Position numbers and translations under genes: made by a program. The notes under the pieces were generated by a model. The model saw only the letters and a list, made by a program, of their open reading frames with translations. It had not been told where the DNA came from and did no database searches. Below, piece by piece: positions 15,501 to 26,188 of a stretch of 26,188 bases of DNA; position 1 is the first letter of the stretch; each line of letters opens with the position of its first letter. Source of the DNA: Succinatimonas sp. UBA7265 (GTDB taxonomy: Bacteria; Pseudomonadota; Gammaproteobacteria; Enterobacterales; Succinivibrionaceae); NCBI GenBank assembly GCA_002473165.1, contig DKSD01000098.1, forward strand, positions 1 to 26,188, in the 5' to 3' direction.

Positions 15501-17039
15501 GTGCACATCATCGAGCTTTCCTGCGTCGCCCGCGACACGAAGCTCGGTCCTGAGGAAATCACCGCCGACATCCCTAACGTCGGCGAAGCCGCGCTCTCCA
15601 AACTCGATGAGGCCGGCATCGTGTACGTCGGCGCCGAGGTTAACGGCGGCGACATCCTCGTCGGCAAGGTCACCCCGAAGGGTGAGACCCAGCTGACCCC
15701 TGAGGAGAAGCTGCTGCGCGCCATCTTCGGCGAGAAAGCTTCCGAAGTTAAGGATTCCTCGCTGCGCGTGCCTAACGATGTCAATGGCACGGTCGTTGAC
15801 GTGCAGATCTTCACCCGTGAAGGCGTGGAGAAGGACAAGCGCGCCAAAGAGATCGAAGAGATGCACATCGCCCAGGTCAAGAAAGACCTCGACGAGGAGT
15901 ACTCATTCTTAACCTCCGGTCTGTTAAACCAGGTGCGCGCCTTGCTCGTGCGCAACGGTGTGGACAAGGACAAGGCCGCGGCCATCCCTGATGACAAGCT
16001 GCTGTCCCAGCGCCTTGACAATGACGCCGCTCAGCGCCAGCTCGAGGAGTTCTCCGTGCGCCTTGACGAATTTGCCAAGGAGTACAAAGAGAAATTTGAG
16101 AACGAGAAGAAGAAGATCACCGAAGGCGATGATCTGACTCCGGGCGTGCTCAAGATCGTGAAGGTCTACCTGGCCATCAAGCGCCGCATTCAGCCTGGCG
16201 ACAAGCTCGCCGGCCGCCACGGCAACAAGGGCGTTATTTCCCGCATCACTCCTATTGAGGACATGCCGTTTGATGAGAACGGCCATCCGGTCGACATGGT
16301 GTTAAACCCCCTGGGCGTGCCTTCGCGCATGAACATCGGCCAGGTTCTCGAAGTGCACCTGGGCCTTGCGGCCAAGGGCATCGGCGACATGATCAACCGT
16401 ATGCTCAATGAGCACCGCGCCATGAAGGAACTGCGCAAGACGTTGCAGGAAGTCTACGATCTGGGCAATACCTCCCAGAAAGTGGACATCTCAGAGCTTA
16501 GCGACGATCAGGTGAACGTGCTGGCCCAGAATCTGCGCGACGGGCTGCCGGTTGCCACTCCGGTGTTCGACGGCGCTCAGGAGAAAGACATCAAAGCCAT
16601 GCTGCGCATGGCCGGAATGCCTGAGAGCGGCCAGATGACCCTTTACGACGGCCGCACCGGCCGCGCCTTTGAGCGCAAGGTCACCGTGGGCATCATGTAC
16701 ATGCTCAAGCTCAACCATCTGGTCGATGACAAGATGCACGCCCGCTCCACCGGCTCTTACTCCCTGGTTACCCAGCAGCCGCTGGGCGGCAAGGCTCAGT
16801 TCGGCGGCCAGCGCTTCGGCGAAATGGAAGTCTGGGCTCTGGAAGCTTACGGCGCGGCATACACGCTGCGCGAGATGCTGACCGTCAAGTCAGACGACGT
16901 CAACGGCAGAACCAAGATGTATAAGAACATCGTGGACGGCGTTTACCGCATGGATGCCGGCATTCCTGAGTCCTTCAACGTGCTGCTCCGCGAGATCCGC
17001 TCGCTGGGCATCAACATTGAGCTCATCCGCAAGGTTTAA
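12558..17039 (+). CDS. rpoB: DNA-directed RNA polymerase subunit beta, with large lineage insertion
   Basis: RpoB is the beta subunit of the core RNA polymerase. From the ATG at 12558 the protein is 1493 residues and starts MVYSYTEQKRIRKDFGKR, exactly like E. coli. An upstream in-frame ATG at 12507 would add 17 unconserved residues and has no ribosome-binding site; AGG at 12544-12546 serves 12558. It is collinear with E. coli (1342 residues) except after VGRMKF (Phe409). There 160 residues (410-569) replace about 14, before LSAGDIIRVL at 570. The rifampicin pocket is of sensitive type: Gln663, Asp666, His676, Arg679 and Ser681 equal E. coli 513, 516, 526, 529 and 531. The E. coli-type insertions SI1 and SI2 are also present. 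Confidence 0.99.
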   Translation: MVYSYTEQKRIRKDFGKRVKVLDTPYLLAVQIDSFKQFISSDPNNENGLVAAFKSVFPIRSYSGNAELAYNSFHLGEPKFNVRECMIRGTTYSAPLKVKLSLIRYEKDSPKTVKERIDQDVYMGEIPLMTDNGTFIINGTERVVVSQLHRSPGVFFDDDKGKTHPGRVLFSSRVIPYRGSWLDFEFDHRDNLFVRIDRRRKLPATVLLRALGYNTEQLLDLFFDTVEFTFKSGKVAMELIPERLQGEVASFDIVVDKQTIVEKGKKITGRHIRLLRKSGATSIDVPPEYLIGKIIAKNYADKSGKVILSANTEITEELLPLIQKSGLKKIEVLYISQVNEGSFMSDTLRNDTTRDLTSDDADRQAALFEIYKMMRPGEIPTLEAAEGLFKNLFFAEDRYDLSSVGRMKFDSRFYEAKNFCAGLNRLLSAPDAVFNTEESGIVVAGGNVYVSFPKVIDAIKPFLDEDERKVMPETVPAARAAKILDYLTYTVYSNSRDELKPAAERMLWKVKFDTKDGNKFAFDQALILPLDILGLAVKVNELNAKVTDARGKNLKLDRSPIDGESMRGTLSAGDIIRVLRYLIKIRNGKDSVDDIDHLGNRRIRSVGEMAENQFRIGLVRVERAVKERLSLGDLDNTTPQELINAKPITAAIREFYGSSQLSQFMDQNNPLSEVTHKRRISALGPGGLTRERAGFEVRDVHPTHYGRLCPIETPEGPNIGLINSLAVFARCNDYGFLETPYRYVRNGVAEEDFVYLSAIEEGQYVIAQANTDLDENGKIIPEYVQCRYNGDSVTRKATDVQLMDVSPQQIISVAAALIPFLEHDDANRALMGANMQRQAVPTVRSEKPLVGTGMERAVAVDSGVTIIAKRGGVIEHVDGSRIVVRVSPDEVENDYDPGIDIYNLIKYARSNQNTCVNQRPCVSLNEKVKAGDVIADGSSTDMGELALGQNMRIAFMPWNGYNYEDSIMVSERVAAKDRLTTVHIIELSCVARDTKLGPEEITADIPNVGEAALSKLDEAGIVYVGAEVNGGDILVGKVTPKGETQLTPEEKLLRAIFGEKASEVKDSSLRVPNDVNGTVVDVQIFTREGVEKDKRAKEIEEMHIAQVKKDLDEEYSFLTSGLLNQVRALLVRNGVDKDKAAAIPDDKLLSQRLDNDAAQRQLEEFSVRLDEFAKEYKEKFENEKKKITEGDDLTPGVLKIVKVYLAIKRRIQPGDKLAGRHGNKGVISRITPIEDMPFDENGHPVDMVLNPLGVPSRMNIGQVLEVHLGLAAKGIGDMINRMLNEHRAMKELRKTLQEVYDLGNTSQKVDISELSDDQVNVLAQNLRDGLPVATPVFDGAQEKDIKAMLRMAGMPESGQMTLYDGRTGRAFERKVTVGIMYMLKLNHLVDDKMHARSTGSYSLVTQQPLGGKAQFGGQRFGEMEVWALEAYGAAYTLREMLTVKSDDVNGRTKMYKNIVDGVYRMDAGIPESFNVLLREIRSLGINIELIRKV

Positions 17040-17051
17040 TCGATTTTCTCT

Positions 17052-17071
17052 GCCGGGAGGCGACTCCCGGC
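17052..17071 (+). other. Intercistronic hairpin between rpoB and rpoC
   Basis: GCCGGGAG (17052-17059) and CTCCCGGC (17064-17071) form a perfect 8-bp stem capped by a GCGA tetraloop (GNRA type). No T-run follows. It starts 13 bases after the rpoB stop and ends 15 bases before the rpoC ribosome-binding site AGGAG. A role in mRNA stability or translational insulation is plausible. Confidence 0.65.
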
Positions 17072-17098
17072 CTGGCTACGACAATAGGAGATACTGTT

Positions 17099-21574
<4,476 letters not shown>

Positions 21575-21600
21575 GCAGGCACTTTGAGCTTTTAATTAAG

Positions 21601-21640
21601 GCGCCTCAGTTCCCCTGAAAGGGAGCCGAGGCGCTTGTGT
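21601..21640 (+). terminator. Hairpin after rpoC, weak terminator
   Basis: GCGCCTC (21601-21607) pairs with GAGGCGC (21628-21634), with an inner CCC/GGG continuing the stem. It is followed by TTGTGTAT, a poor U-tail, and then directly by the ridA ribosome-binding site. Partial termination with read-through from rpoC into ridA is likely, since I see no clear promoter in the gap. Confidence 0.55.
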
Positions 21641-21657
21641 ATAAGGAGACTAAAAAC

Positions 21658-22038
21658 ATGTCAGCAAAGGTCGTTTCCACCAAGGACGCTCCTGCAGCCA
21701 TCGGCCCGTATGTGCAGGGCAAAATCGTCAACGGCTTCCTCTTTGCATCAGGCCAGATCCCGCTTATCCCCGTGACCGGCAAGCTTGCCGAGGGCGGCAT
21801 CAAAGAGCAGGCCCGCCAGGCGCTTGAGAACGTGAAGGCGCTGGTAAAAGCTGCCGGCACCGATCTGGCGCACGTGGTCAAGACCACCTGCTTTTTAAAG
21901 GACATCGCCGATTTCGCCGCGTTCAACGAAGTCTACGCCGAGTATTTCACCACCGAGGCTCCGGCCCGCTCCTGCGTCGGCGGCATTGATCTGCCCAAAG
22001 GCGCGCTGTGCGAGATCGAAGTCATAGCCGAGATCTGA
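21658..22038 (+). CDS. ridA: RidA family reactive enamine/imine deaminase
   Basis: RidA hydrolyses reactive enamine/imine intermediates such as 2-aminoacrylate, formed by PLP-dependent enzymes, and protects them from damage. The 126-residue protein shows the YjgF/RidA features IGPYVQGKIVNGFLFASGQIPL, KTTCFLKDIADFAAFNEVYAEYF, and PARSCVGG with the Arg that binds the substrate carboxylate (Arg105 in E. coli). ATG at 21658 follows AAGGAG (21643-21648) at 9 bases. A GTG at 21637 is in frame but lies before the ribosome-binding site. tusD starts 9 bases after its stop, so the four genes ridA-tusDCB form one unit. Confidence 0.95.
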   Translation: MSAKVVSTKDAPAAIGPYVQGKIVNGFLFASGQIPLIPVTGKLAEGGIKEQARQALENVKALVKAAGTDLAHVVKTTCFLKDIADFAAFNEVYAEYFTTEAPARSCVGGIDLPKGALCEIEVIAEI

Positions 22039-22047
22039 TTTTTTCAG

Positions 22048-22401
22048 ATGAAATATCTCGTCGTGCTGCGCAGCGCCCCGTCTGACGAGGCGCTGCATTT
22101 TTTTGCCGCCAGGACGCTTGAAGCTTTGACAGGCCTTGGCAATGAGATCTCCTCGGTCTTTGTGACCGGGGCTGCGGCCGCGTTGTGCTCGCGCAATTTC
22201 AGCGAGGGCTCGCCTCAGGCCCGGGTGCGGGATCTGTGGGCTCAGTTTGCCGCCAAACAGGGCTGCAAGCTGCTGTGCTGCGGTCGGGCTTTCGCGGATC
22301 TGGGACTGCGTCAGGAGGACTGTGCCGCTGCTTTCACGCTGTCGGGCAACATGGAGCTTGCCATGGAATTTGCGCAAAACGCGGGGGCTCTGGAGTTCTG
22401 A
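22048..22401 (+). CDS. tusD: Sulfur carrier protein TusD
   Basis: TusD is part of the TusBCD complex, which relays persulfide sulfur from TusA to TusE and MnmA for 2-thiolation of the tRNA wobble uridine (Lys, Glu, Gln tRNAs). The 117-residue DsrE-fold protein has the hydrophobic first strand MKYLVVL, EISSVFV, and a double Cys in CKLLCCGRA. Cys78 aligns with the catalytic Cys78 of E. coli TusD. FTLSGN near the C-terminus matches the family. There is no clear ribosome-binding site. The stop overlaps the tusC start (TGATG). Confidence 0.85.
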   Translation: MKYLVVLRSAPSDEALHFFAARTLEALTGLGNEISSVFVTGAAAALCSRNFSEGSPQARVRDLWAQFAAKQGCKLLCCGRAFADLGLRQEDCAAAFTLSGNMELAMEFAQNAGALEF

Positions 22402-22673
22402 TGAAACTGGTGATCCTGCAAAGCAGCCCGGCCGAGGGACGTTATGAACAGGGCATAGAGGTGGCGCTGAACCTGGCCGAGAGCGGGGCGGAGTTCGCGG
22501 TGCTGCTTGCAGGAGATTTCGATGCAGCCTGCCGCGGCGCCCCGGATGATGCCGTGTTTAAAAAGAAACTAAAACAGCTTGAGCTTTTTGACATCAGGCC
22601 CGTGAGAGCGGGCGCTGAGGGTGCAAAATGCCGGGCGCTGCTTGAGGCCTCGTGCGCTAACCTGGAGTTTTAA
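22401..22673 (+). CDS. tusC: Sulfur relay protein TusC
   Basis: TusC is a structural partner in the TusBCD heterohexamer. This is a small DsrE-fold protein of 90 residues with alternating strands (MKLVILQSS, FAVLLAGD) and the KLLGLYDI-like segment KQLELFDIRPV. It is shorter than E. coli TusC (119) but ends in a similar hydrophobic-Phe motif (NLEF). Identification leans on position: it overlaps tusD by one base and tusB by one base (TAATG), the canonical tusDCB order upstream of rpsL. Confidence 0.75.
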   Translation: MKLVILQSSPAEGRYEQGIEVALNLAESGAEFAVLLAGDFDAACRGAPDDAVFKKKLKQLELFDIRPVRAGAEGAKCRALLEASCANLEF

Positions 22674-22885
22674 TGCTGTTTATTGTCACGTCACAGCGCG
22701 GCCTTGAGCGCTGCCTGAAATTAAAAAAGCCCGGCGATGAGCTGGCGCTGCTCTTCCCCTGCGATCTGCCCGGGGCAAAAGCAGCCGATCTGGCCTCAGG
22801 CATCGCGCGCAATGGCAGGCTTACCCCCTTGGATCTTGCCTTGCGTATTAATGAGGCTCGCGGCAAAGTCCTCACCTGCTCCTGA
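22673..22885 (+). CDS. tusB: Sulfur relay protein TusB (short)
   Basis: The 70-residue protein has an MLFIVTSQRG start and a GDELALLFP segment that match the E. coli TusB pattern (MLHTLHRSP, GDELLLLQDG). The C-terminal part is about 25 residues shorter than E. coli TusB (95). Context supports the call: it is translationally coupled to tusC and is the last gene before the terminator and the rpsL promoter, as in E. coli. Similarity is weak enough that it rests mainly on gene order. Confidence 0.65.
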   Translation: MLFIVTSQRGLERCLKLKKPGDELALLFPCDLPGAKAADLASGIARNGRLTPLDLALRINEARGKVLTCS

Positions 22886-22926
22886 TGCCCGCTGCCGGGC
22901 GGCTTTGGCCCCTTCGTAAAAATTTT

Positions 22927-22952
22927 GCGCGCAGGTTGACGCGCGTTTTTTT
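22927..22952 (+). terminator. Rho-independent terminator after tusB
   Basis: CGCGC (22928-22932) pairs with GCGCG (22941-22945) around an 8-base loop, and T7 follows (22946-22952). The -35 hexamer of the str operon lies in the loop and the first base of the 3' arm. Confidence 0.7.
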
Positions 22953-22965
22953 ATTGTCTTAAAAT
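22936..22965 (+). promoter_or_regulatory. Sigma70 promoter of the str operon (rpsL-rpsG-fusA-tuf)
   Basis: TTGACG (22936-22941) and TAAAAT (22960-22965) are 18 bases apart; the spacer contains the T7 run of the upstream terminator. The leader of about 60 bases carries two short stems, CCCTGA/TCAGGG and GTCCC-TTTT-GGGAC, the second ending just before the rpsL AGGAG. Confidence 0.75.
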
Positions 22966-23032
22966 GTATGACCCCTGATTTCAGGGTGAGTTAAAGTCTG
23001 TCCCTTTTGGGACTAACAGGAGATTTAATTTA

Positions 23033-23407
23033 ATGTCTACTATCAATCAGCTGGTGCGCAAGCCCCGCGTGAAGGTAGTTTCGAAGAACAAGGTTCCGGC
23101 CCTGGCTTCCTGCCCTCAGAAGCGCGGTGTCTGCACCCGTGTCTATGCAACCAAGCCTAAGAAACCGAATTCAGCGATGCGCAAAGTCTGCCGTGTCCGC
23201 CTGACGAACGGTTTTGAGGTCACTTCCTACATTGGCGGCGAAGGCCACAACCTGCAGGAACACTCCGTCGTGATGATCCGCGGCGGCCGTGTCAAGGATC
23301 TCCCGGGCGTGCGTTACCACACCATCCGCGGTCAGCTCGACTGCGCCGGCGTGAAAGACCGTAAACAGGGTCGCTCCAAGTACGGTGTCAAGAAGCCTAA
23401 GGCTTAA
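23033..23407 (+). CDS. rpsL: 30S ribosomal protein S12
   Basis: S12 lies at the 30S decoding centre and sets translational accuracy. The 124-residue protein is almost collinear with E. coli S12: NQLVRKPR, CPQKRGVCTRVY, KPKKPNSAMRKVCRVRLTNG and GGRVKDLPGVRYHT. Both lysines where streptomycin-resistance changes usually occur (in KPKKPNS and RVKDLPG) are the wild-type residues. AGGAG (23018-23022) lies 10 bases before the ATG. It is the first gene of the str operon. Confidence 0.99.
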   Translation: MSTINQLVRKPRVKVVSKNKVPALASCPQKRGVCTRVYATKPKKPNSAMRKVCRVRLTNGFEVTSYIGGEGHNLQEHSVVMIRGGRVKDLPGVRYHTIRGQLDCAGVKDRKQGRSKYGVKKPKA

Positions 23408-23451
23408 GACATCCTCGAAGAGTAAGGCCAAACATAAGTTTTAACAATTAA

Positions 23452-23471
23452 GGTTTAGTTTTGGATAAACC
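23452..23471 (+). other. Hairpin in the rpsL-rpsG spacer
   Basis: GGTTTA (23452-23457) pairs with TAAACC (23466-23471) around an 8-base loop, ending just before the rpsG ribosome-binding site AGAGGA. In E. coli, S7 binds the rpsL-rpsG spacer to repress its own translation. This hairpin is in the right place, but similarity to the E. coli site was not established. Confidence 0.4.
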
Positions 23472-23492
23472 TGAAAAAGAGGATTTTTTGAA

Positions 23493-23963
23493 ATGCCTAG
23501 ACGTCGCGTAGTAGCTCAGCGCAAGATTCTCCCGGACCCTAAGTTCGGTTCTGAGCTTTTGGCAAAATTCATCAACGTCGTAATGAAGGACGGCAAGAAG
23601 TCCATCGCGGAAGCGATTGTTTACGGCGCTCTTGACACCGTTTCCCAGAAGAGCGGCAAGGACCACCTCGCCCTGTTTGAGGAAGCCCTTGAGCATATCC
23701 GCCCGGATGTGGAAGTTAAATCCCGCCGCGTCGGCGGTGCCACCTACCAGGTCCCGGTCGAAGTCCGTCCGGCCCGCGGTAACGCACTGGCCATGCGCTG
23801 GCTCGTAGACGCCGCCCGCGCCCGCCACGAGAAATCGATGGCCGCCCGCCTGGCCGGCGAAATGCAGGATGCCGTTGAAAACAAGGGCACTGCAGTGAAG
23901 AAGCGTGAAGACGTTCATCGTATGGCCGAGGCCAACAAGGCCTTCAGCCACTTCCGCTGGTAA
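23493..23963 (+). CDS. rpsG: 30S ribosomal protein S7
   Basis: S7 nucleates assembly of the 30S head and contacts E-site tRNA. The 156-residue protein has the family start MPRRRVVAQRKILPDPKFGSELLAKFINVVM, the central VEVKSRRVGGATYQVPVEVR and MRWLVDAAR segments, and ends HRMAEANKAFSHFRW. It matches the shorter S7 form rather than the E. coli K-12 protein with its longer C-terminus. AGAGGA lies 9 bases before the ATG. fusA follows after 18 bases. Confidence 0.99.
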   Translation: MPRRRVVAQRKILPDPKFGSELLAKFINVVMKDGKKSIAEAIVYGALDTVSQKSGKDHLALFEEALEHIRPDVEVKSRRVGGATYQVPVEVRPARGNALAMRWLVDAARARHEKSMAARLAGEMQDAVENKGTAVKKREDVHRMAEANKAFSHFRW

Positions 23964-23981
23964 TTTTGGAGCAAATTTTTT

Positions 23982-26096
23982 ATGTCGCGCGAAACCCCGC
24001 TTAAGTACTACCGAAACATCGGTATCAGTGCTCATATTGACGCAGGTAAGACCACCACCACTGAGCGCATTCTGTTCTACACCGGCAAGAACCACAAGAT
24101 CGGTGAAGTGCACGACGGCGCCGCCACCATGGACTGGATGGTGCAGGAACAGGAGCGTGGTATCACCATCACCTCCGCCGCCACCACCTGCTTCTGGCAT
24201 GGCATGAACCACCAGTGGGAAGAGCCGTACCGCTTTAACATCATCGACACCCCGGGCCACGTGGACTTCACCGTTGAGGTGGAGCGTTCCATGCGCGTCC
24301 TCGACGGCGCCGTGATGGTTTACTGCGCGGTCGGCGGTGTCCAGCCGCAGTCAGAGACTGTGTGGCGCCAGGCCAACAAGTACAAAGTTCCGCGTATCGC
24401 GTTCGTCAACAAGATGGACCGTACCGGCGCTAACTTCCTGCGCGTTGTCGATCAGATCAAGACCCGCTTAAAGGGCATCCCTGTGCCTGTCTGCCTGCCG
24501 ATCGGCAAGGAAGACAACTATGAGGGTGTCGTTGATCTGTTAAAGCGCAAGGCCATTGACTGGGATACCGAGTCCCAGGGCGTTAAGTTCGAGTACGTCG
24601 ACGTGCCCGCTGACATGAAAGAGCAGGTTGAAGAGTGGCGCGGCAAGATGGTCGACGCCGCCGCCGAAGCCAACGACAAACTCATGGAGAAATACCTTGA
24701 GACCGGCGACCTCTCCGAGGAAGAGATCATCGAGGGGCTGCGCGAGCGCACCCTGCGCAACGAGATCATGCCGGTGACCTGCGGTTCGGCCTTCAAGAAC
24801 AAGGGCGTGCAGTTCATGCTGGACTGCGTCGTGCACTTCCTGCCGTCCCCGCTGGATGTCCCGCCGGTCGACGGCAAGGATCTTGCCGGCAATGACATCG
24901 TGCGCAAGCCTGATGACAGCGAGCCGTTCGCGGCGCTGGCCTTTAAACTGGCCACCGATCCGTTCGTCGGCAACCTGACGTTCCTGCGCTGCTACTCCGG
25001 CCAGGCCGTCGCCGGCCAGACCGTGCTGAACTCTGACCGTCAGAAGCGCGAGCGCTTTGGCCGTCTGGTGCAGATGCACGCTAACAACCGCAAGGAGATT
25101 AAGGACTTTGCCACGGGCGATATCGTTGCCGCCATCGGCCTGAAGGACACCACCACCGGTGACACCCTGTGCGATGAGAACAACCCGATCATCCTTGAGT
25201 CCATGGTCTTCCCGGATCCGGTGATTTCCGTTGCCGTCGAGCCTAAGACCAAGGCCGATCAGGAAAAGATGGGCATCGCTCTCAACCGTCTGGCCCAGGA
25301 GGATCCGTCCTTCAGAGTCCATACCGATGAGGAGTCGGGGCAGACCATCATCTCCGGCATGGGCGAGCTGCACCTGGACATCATCGTCGACCGCATGCGC
25401 CGTGAGTTCCACGTCGACTGCAACGTCGGCAAGCCTCAGGTGGCTTACCGCGAGACCATCAAGGCCTCTGTGGAGTCCGAAGGCAAGTTCGTCCGTCAGT
25501 CCGGCGGCCGCGGCCAGTACGGCCACTGCTGGCTCCGTCTGGAGCCCCAGGAGCAGGGCAAGGGCTATGAGTTCGTCAATGCCGTCGTCGGCGGTGTCAT
25601 TCCTAAGGAATACATCCCTTCGATCGACAAGGGCGTGCAAGAGCAGATGGCCAACGGCGTTTTGGCAGGCTTCCCGGTCGTTGATGTGAAAGTTACCGTC
25701 TATGACGGCTCCTTCCACGAAGTCGACTCCTCGGAAATGGCCTTCAAGATCGCCGGTTCCATGGCCTTCAAGGCTGGCTTCATGAAAGCCCAGCCGGTGC
25801 TGCTTGAGCCTTTGATGAAGGTTGAGGTTGACACCCCTGAGGATTACATGGGCGACGTGATCGGCGATCTTAACCGCCGCCGCGCCACCGTCGAAGGCAT
25901 GGAAGACGGCCCTATGGGCAAGATCATCCACGCCATGGTTCCCCTCGGGGAGATGTTCGGCTACGCCACGGATCTGCGTTCGCAGACCCAGGGCCGCGCC
26001 TCTTACGTCATGGAGTTCGGCCGTTACGCCGAGGCTCCGCGCAACATTGCCGAGGCGGTCATCAACGAGCGCCAGAGCAAGAACAAGTCTGAATAA
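23982..26096 (+). CDS. fusA: Elongation factor G
   Basis: EF-G is the GTPase that drives translocation and, with RRF, ribosome recycling. The 704-residue protein (E. coli 704) has AHIDAGKTT (17-25), the switch segment QEQERGITI, DTPGH (89-93) and NKMD (143-146). Domain II-III segments include GMGELHLDII, domain IV has the conserved GGRGQYGH, and domain V ends in RGRASYVMEF-type sequence. GGAG (23968-23971) lies 10 bases before the ATG. It is the third gene of the str operon, with a second tuf 51 bases after its stop. Confidence 0.99.
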   Translation: MSRETPLKYYRNIGISAHIDAGKTTTTERILFYTGKNHKIGEVHDGAATMDWMVQEQERGITITSAATTCFWHGMNHQWEEPYRFNIIDTPGHVDFTVEVERSMRVLDGAVMVYCAVGGVQPQSETVWRQANKYKVPRIAFVNKMDRTGANFLRVVDQIKTRLKGIPVPVCLPIGKEDNYEGVVDLLKRKAIDWDTESQGVKFEYVDVPADMKEQVEEWRGKMVDAAAEANDKLMEKYLETGDLSEEEIIEGLRERTLRNEIMPVTCGSAFKNKGVQFMLDCVVHFLPSPLDVPPVDGKDLAGNDIVRKPDDSEPFAALAFKLATDPFVGNLTFLRCYSGQAVAGQTVLNSDRQKRERFGRLVQMHANNRKEIKDFATGDIVAAIGLKDTTTGDTLCDENNPIILESMVFPDPVISVAVEPKTKADQEKMGIALNRLAQEDPSFRVHTDEESGQTIISGMGELHLDIIVDRMRREFHVDCNVGKPQVAYRETIKASVESEGKFVRQSGGRGQYGHCWLRLEPQEQGKGYEFVNAVVGGVIPKEYIPSIDKGVQEQMANGVLAGFPVVDVKVTVYDGSFHEVDSSEMAFKIAGSMAFKAGFMKAQPVLLEPLMKVEVDTPEDYMGDVIGDLNRRRATVEGMEDGPMGKIIHAMVPLGEMFGYATDLRSQTQGRASYVMEFGRYAEAPRNIAEAVINERQSKNKSE

Positions 26097-26106
26097 CATT
26101 GCTAAC

Positions 26107-26126
26107 GGGCGCGGCGCGCCGCGCCC
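26107..26126 (+). repeat. 20-bp perfect GC palindrome between fusA and tuf
   Basis: All 20 bases are G or C and read the same on both strands (GGGCGCGG arm). It starts 10 bases after the fusA stop. A short CCTTT/AAAGG pairing follows and overlaps the AAGGA ribosome-binding site of the second tuf. Without a T-run it is more likely an attenuation or mRNA-stabilising element than a terminator. Confidence 0.7.
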
Positions 26127-26147
26127 CTTTAAAAAAGGATTTTAAAA

Positions 26148-26188
26148 ATGGCAAAAGAGAAGTTTGTACGTGACCGCGTTCACGTAAA
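26148..26188 (+). CDS. tuf: Elongation factor Tu (second copy), 5' end only
   Basis: The last 41 bases encode MAKEKFVRDRVHV and two bases of the next codon, identical in protein sequence to the start of the tuf at 7207. The DNA matches in 38 of 41 positions; the three differences are silent third-base changes in codons 3, 4 and 6. AAGGA is upstream at normal spacing. It is the fourth gene of the str operon, the position of E. coli tufA. The rest lies beyond the window. Confidence 0.95.
   Translation, partial: MAKEKFVRDRVHV

Noticed and set aside
24540..26099. 519-codon open frame antisense to fusA
   Set aside because: It is the mirror of a highly biased, GC-rich gene. The translated sequence (many His, Arg, Leu, Val and Asp) has no family features, and EF-G on the other strand is certain.

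Overview
The window is an information-processing core of a gammaproteobacterial chromosome. RpoB, RpoC, NusG, SecE, EF-Tu, EF-G and the ribosomal proteins read as close relatives of the Escherichia coli proteins. The gene order murB-birA-coaA(reverse)-tRNA-tuf-secE-nusG-rplKAJL-rpoBC and tusDCB-rpsL-rpsG-fusA-tuf is also gammaproteobacterial. Coding DNA is GC-rich at third positions. An affiliation near Succinivibrionaceae/Aeromonadales is only a guess; the sequence alone does not settle the family.

Layout. (1) 1-60: the 3' end of a tRNA-Asp and its terminator. (2) 69-2279: a reverse-strand CinA-like protein divergent from metA. (3) 2293-6623: the cell-wall and cofactor genes murA, murB and birA, converging on coaA. 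(4) 6624-8490: an AT-rich promoter region, tRNA-Tyr, tRNA-Gly and the first tuf, followed by several hairpins. (5) 8502-9916: secE-nusG with its own promoter and terminator. (6) 9928-21574: a strong promoter, rplK-rplA, an L10-type autoregulatory leader, rplJ-rplL, rpoB and rpoC. (7) 21601-22952: ridA-tusD-tusC-tusB, ending in a terminator that overlaps the next promoter. (8) 22936-26188: rpsL-rpsG-fusA and the first 13 codons of a second tuf.

The genes form a nearly continuous growth module covering tRNA, elongation factors, ribosomal stalk proteins, RNA polymerase, Sec export and tRNA thiolation. In E. coli these genes lie in two loci (tufB-rpoC and tusDCB-tufA) that are joined here.

I found no mobile element, CRISPR array, phage gene or defence system, and no convincing new multigene system. 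The main oddities are inside housekeeping proteins. RpoB has a net insertion of about 146 residues in the beta lobe. RpoC has a 42-residue N-terminal extension and a 26-residue internal insertion. NusG has a 47-residue Ala/Pro-rich N-terminal extension. MetA has Asp at the position known to control acyl-CoA choice. The str-operon promoter is embedded in the preceding terminator.
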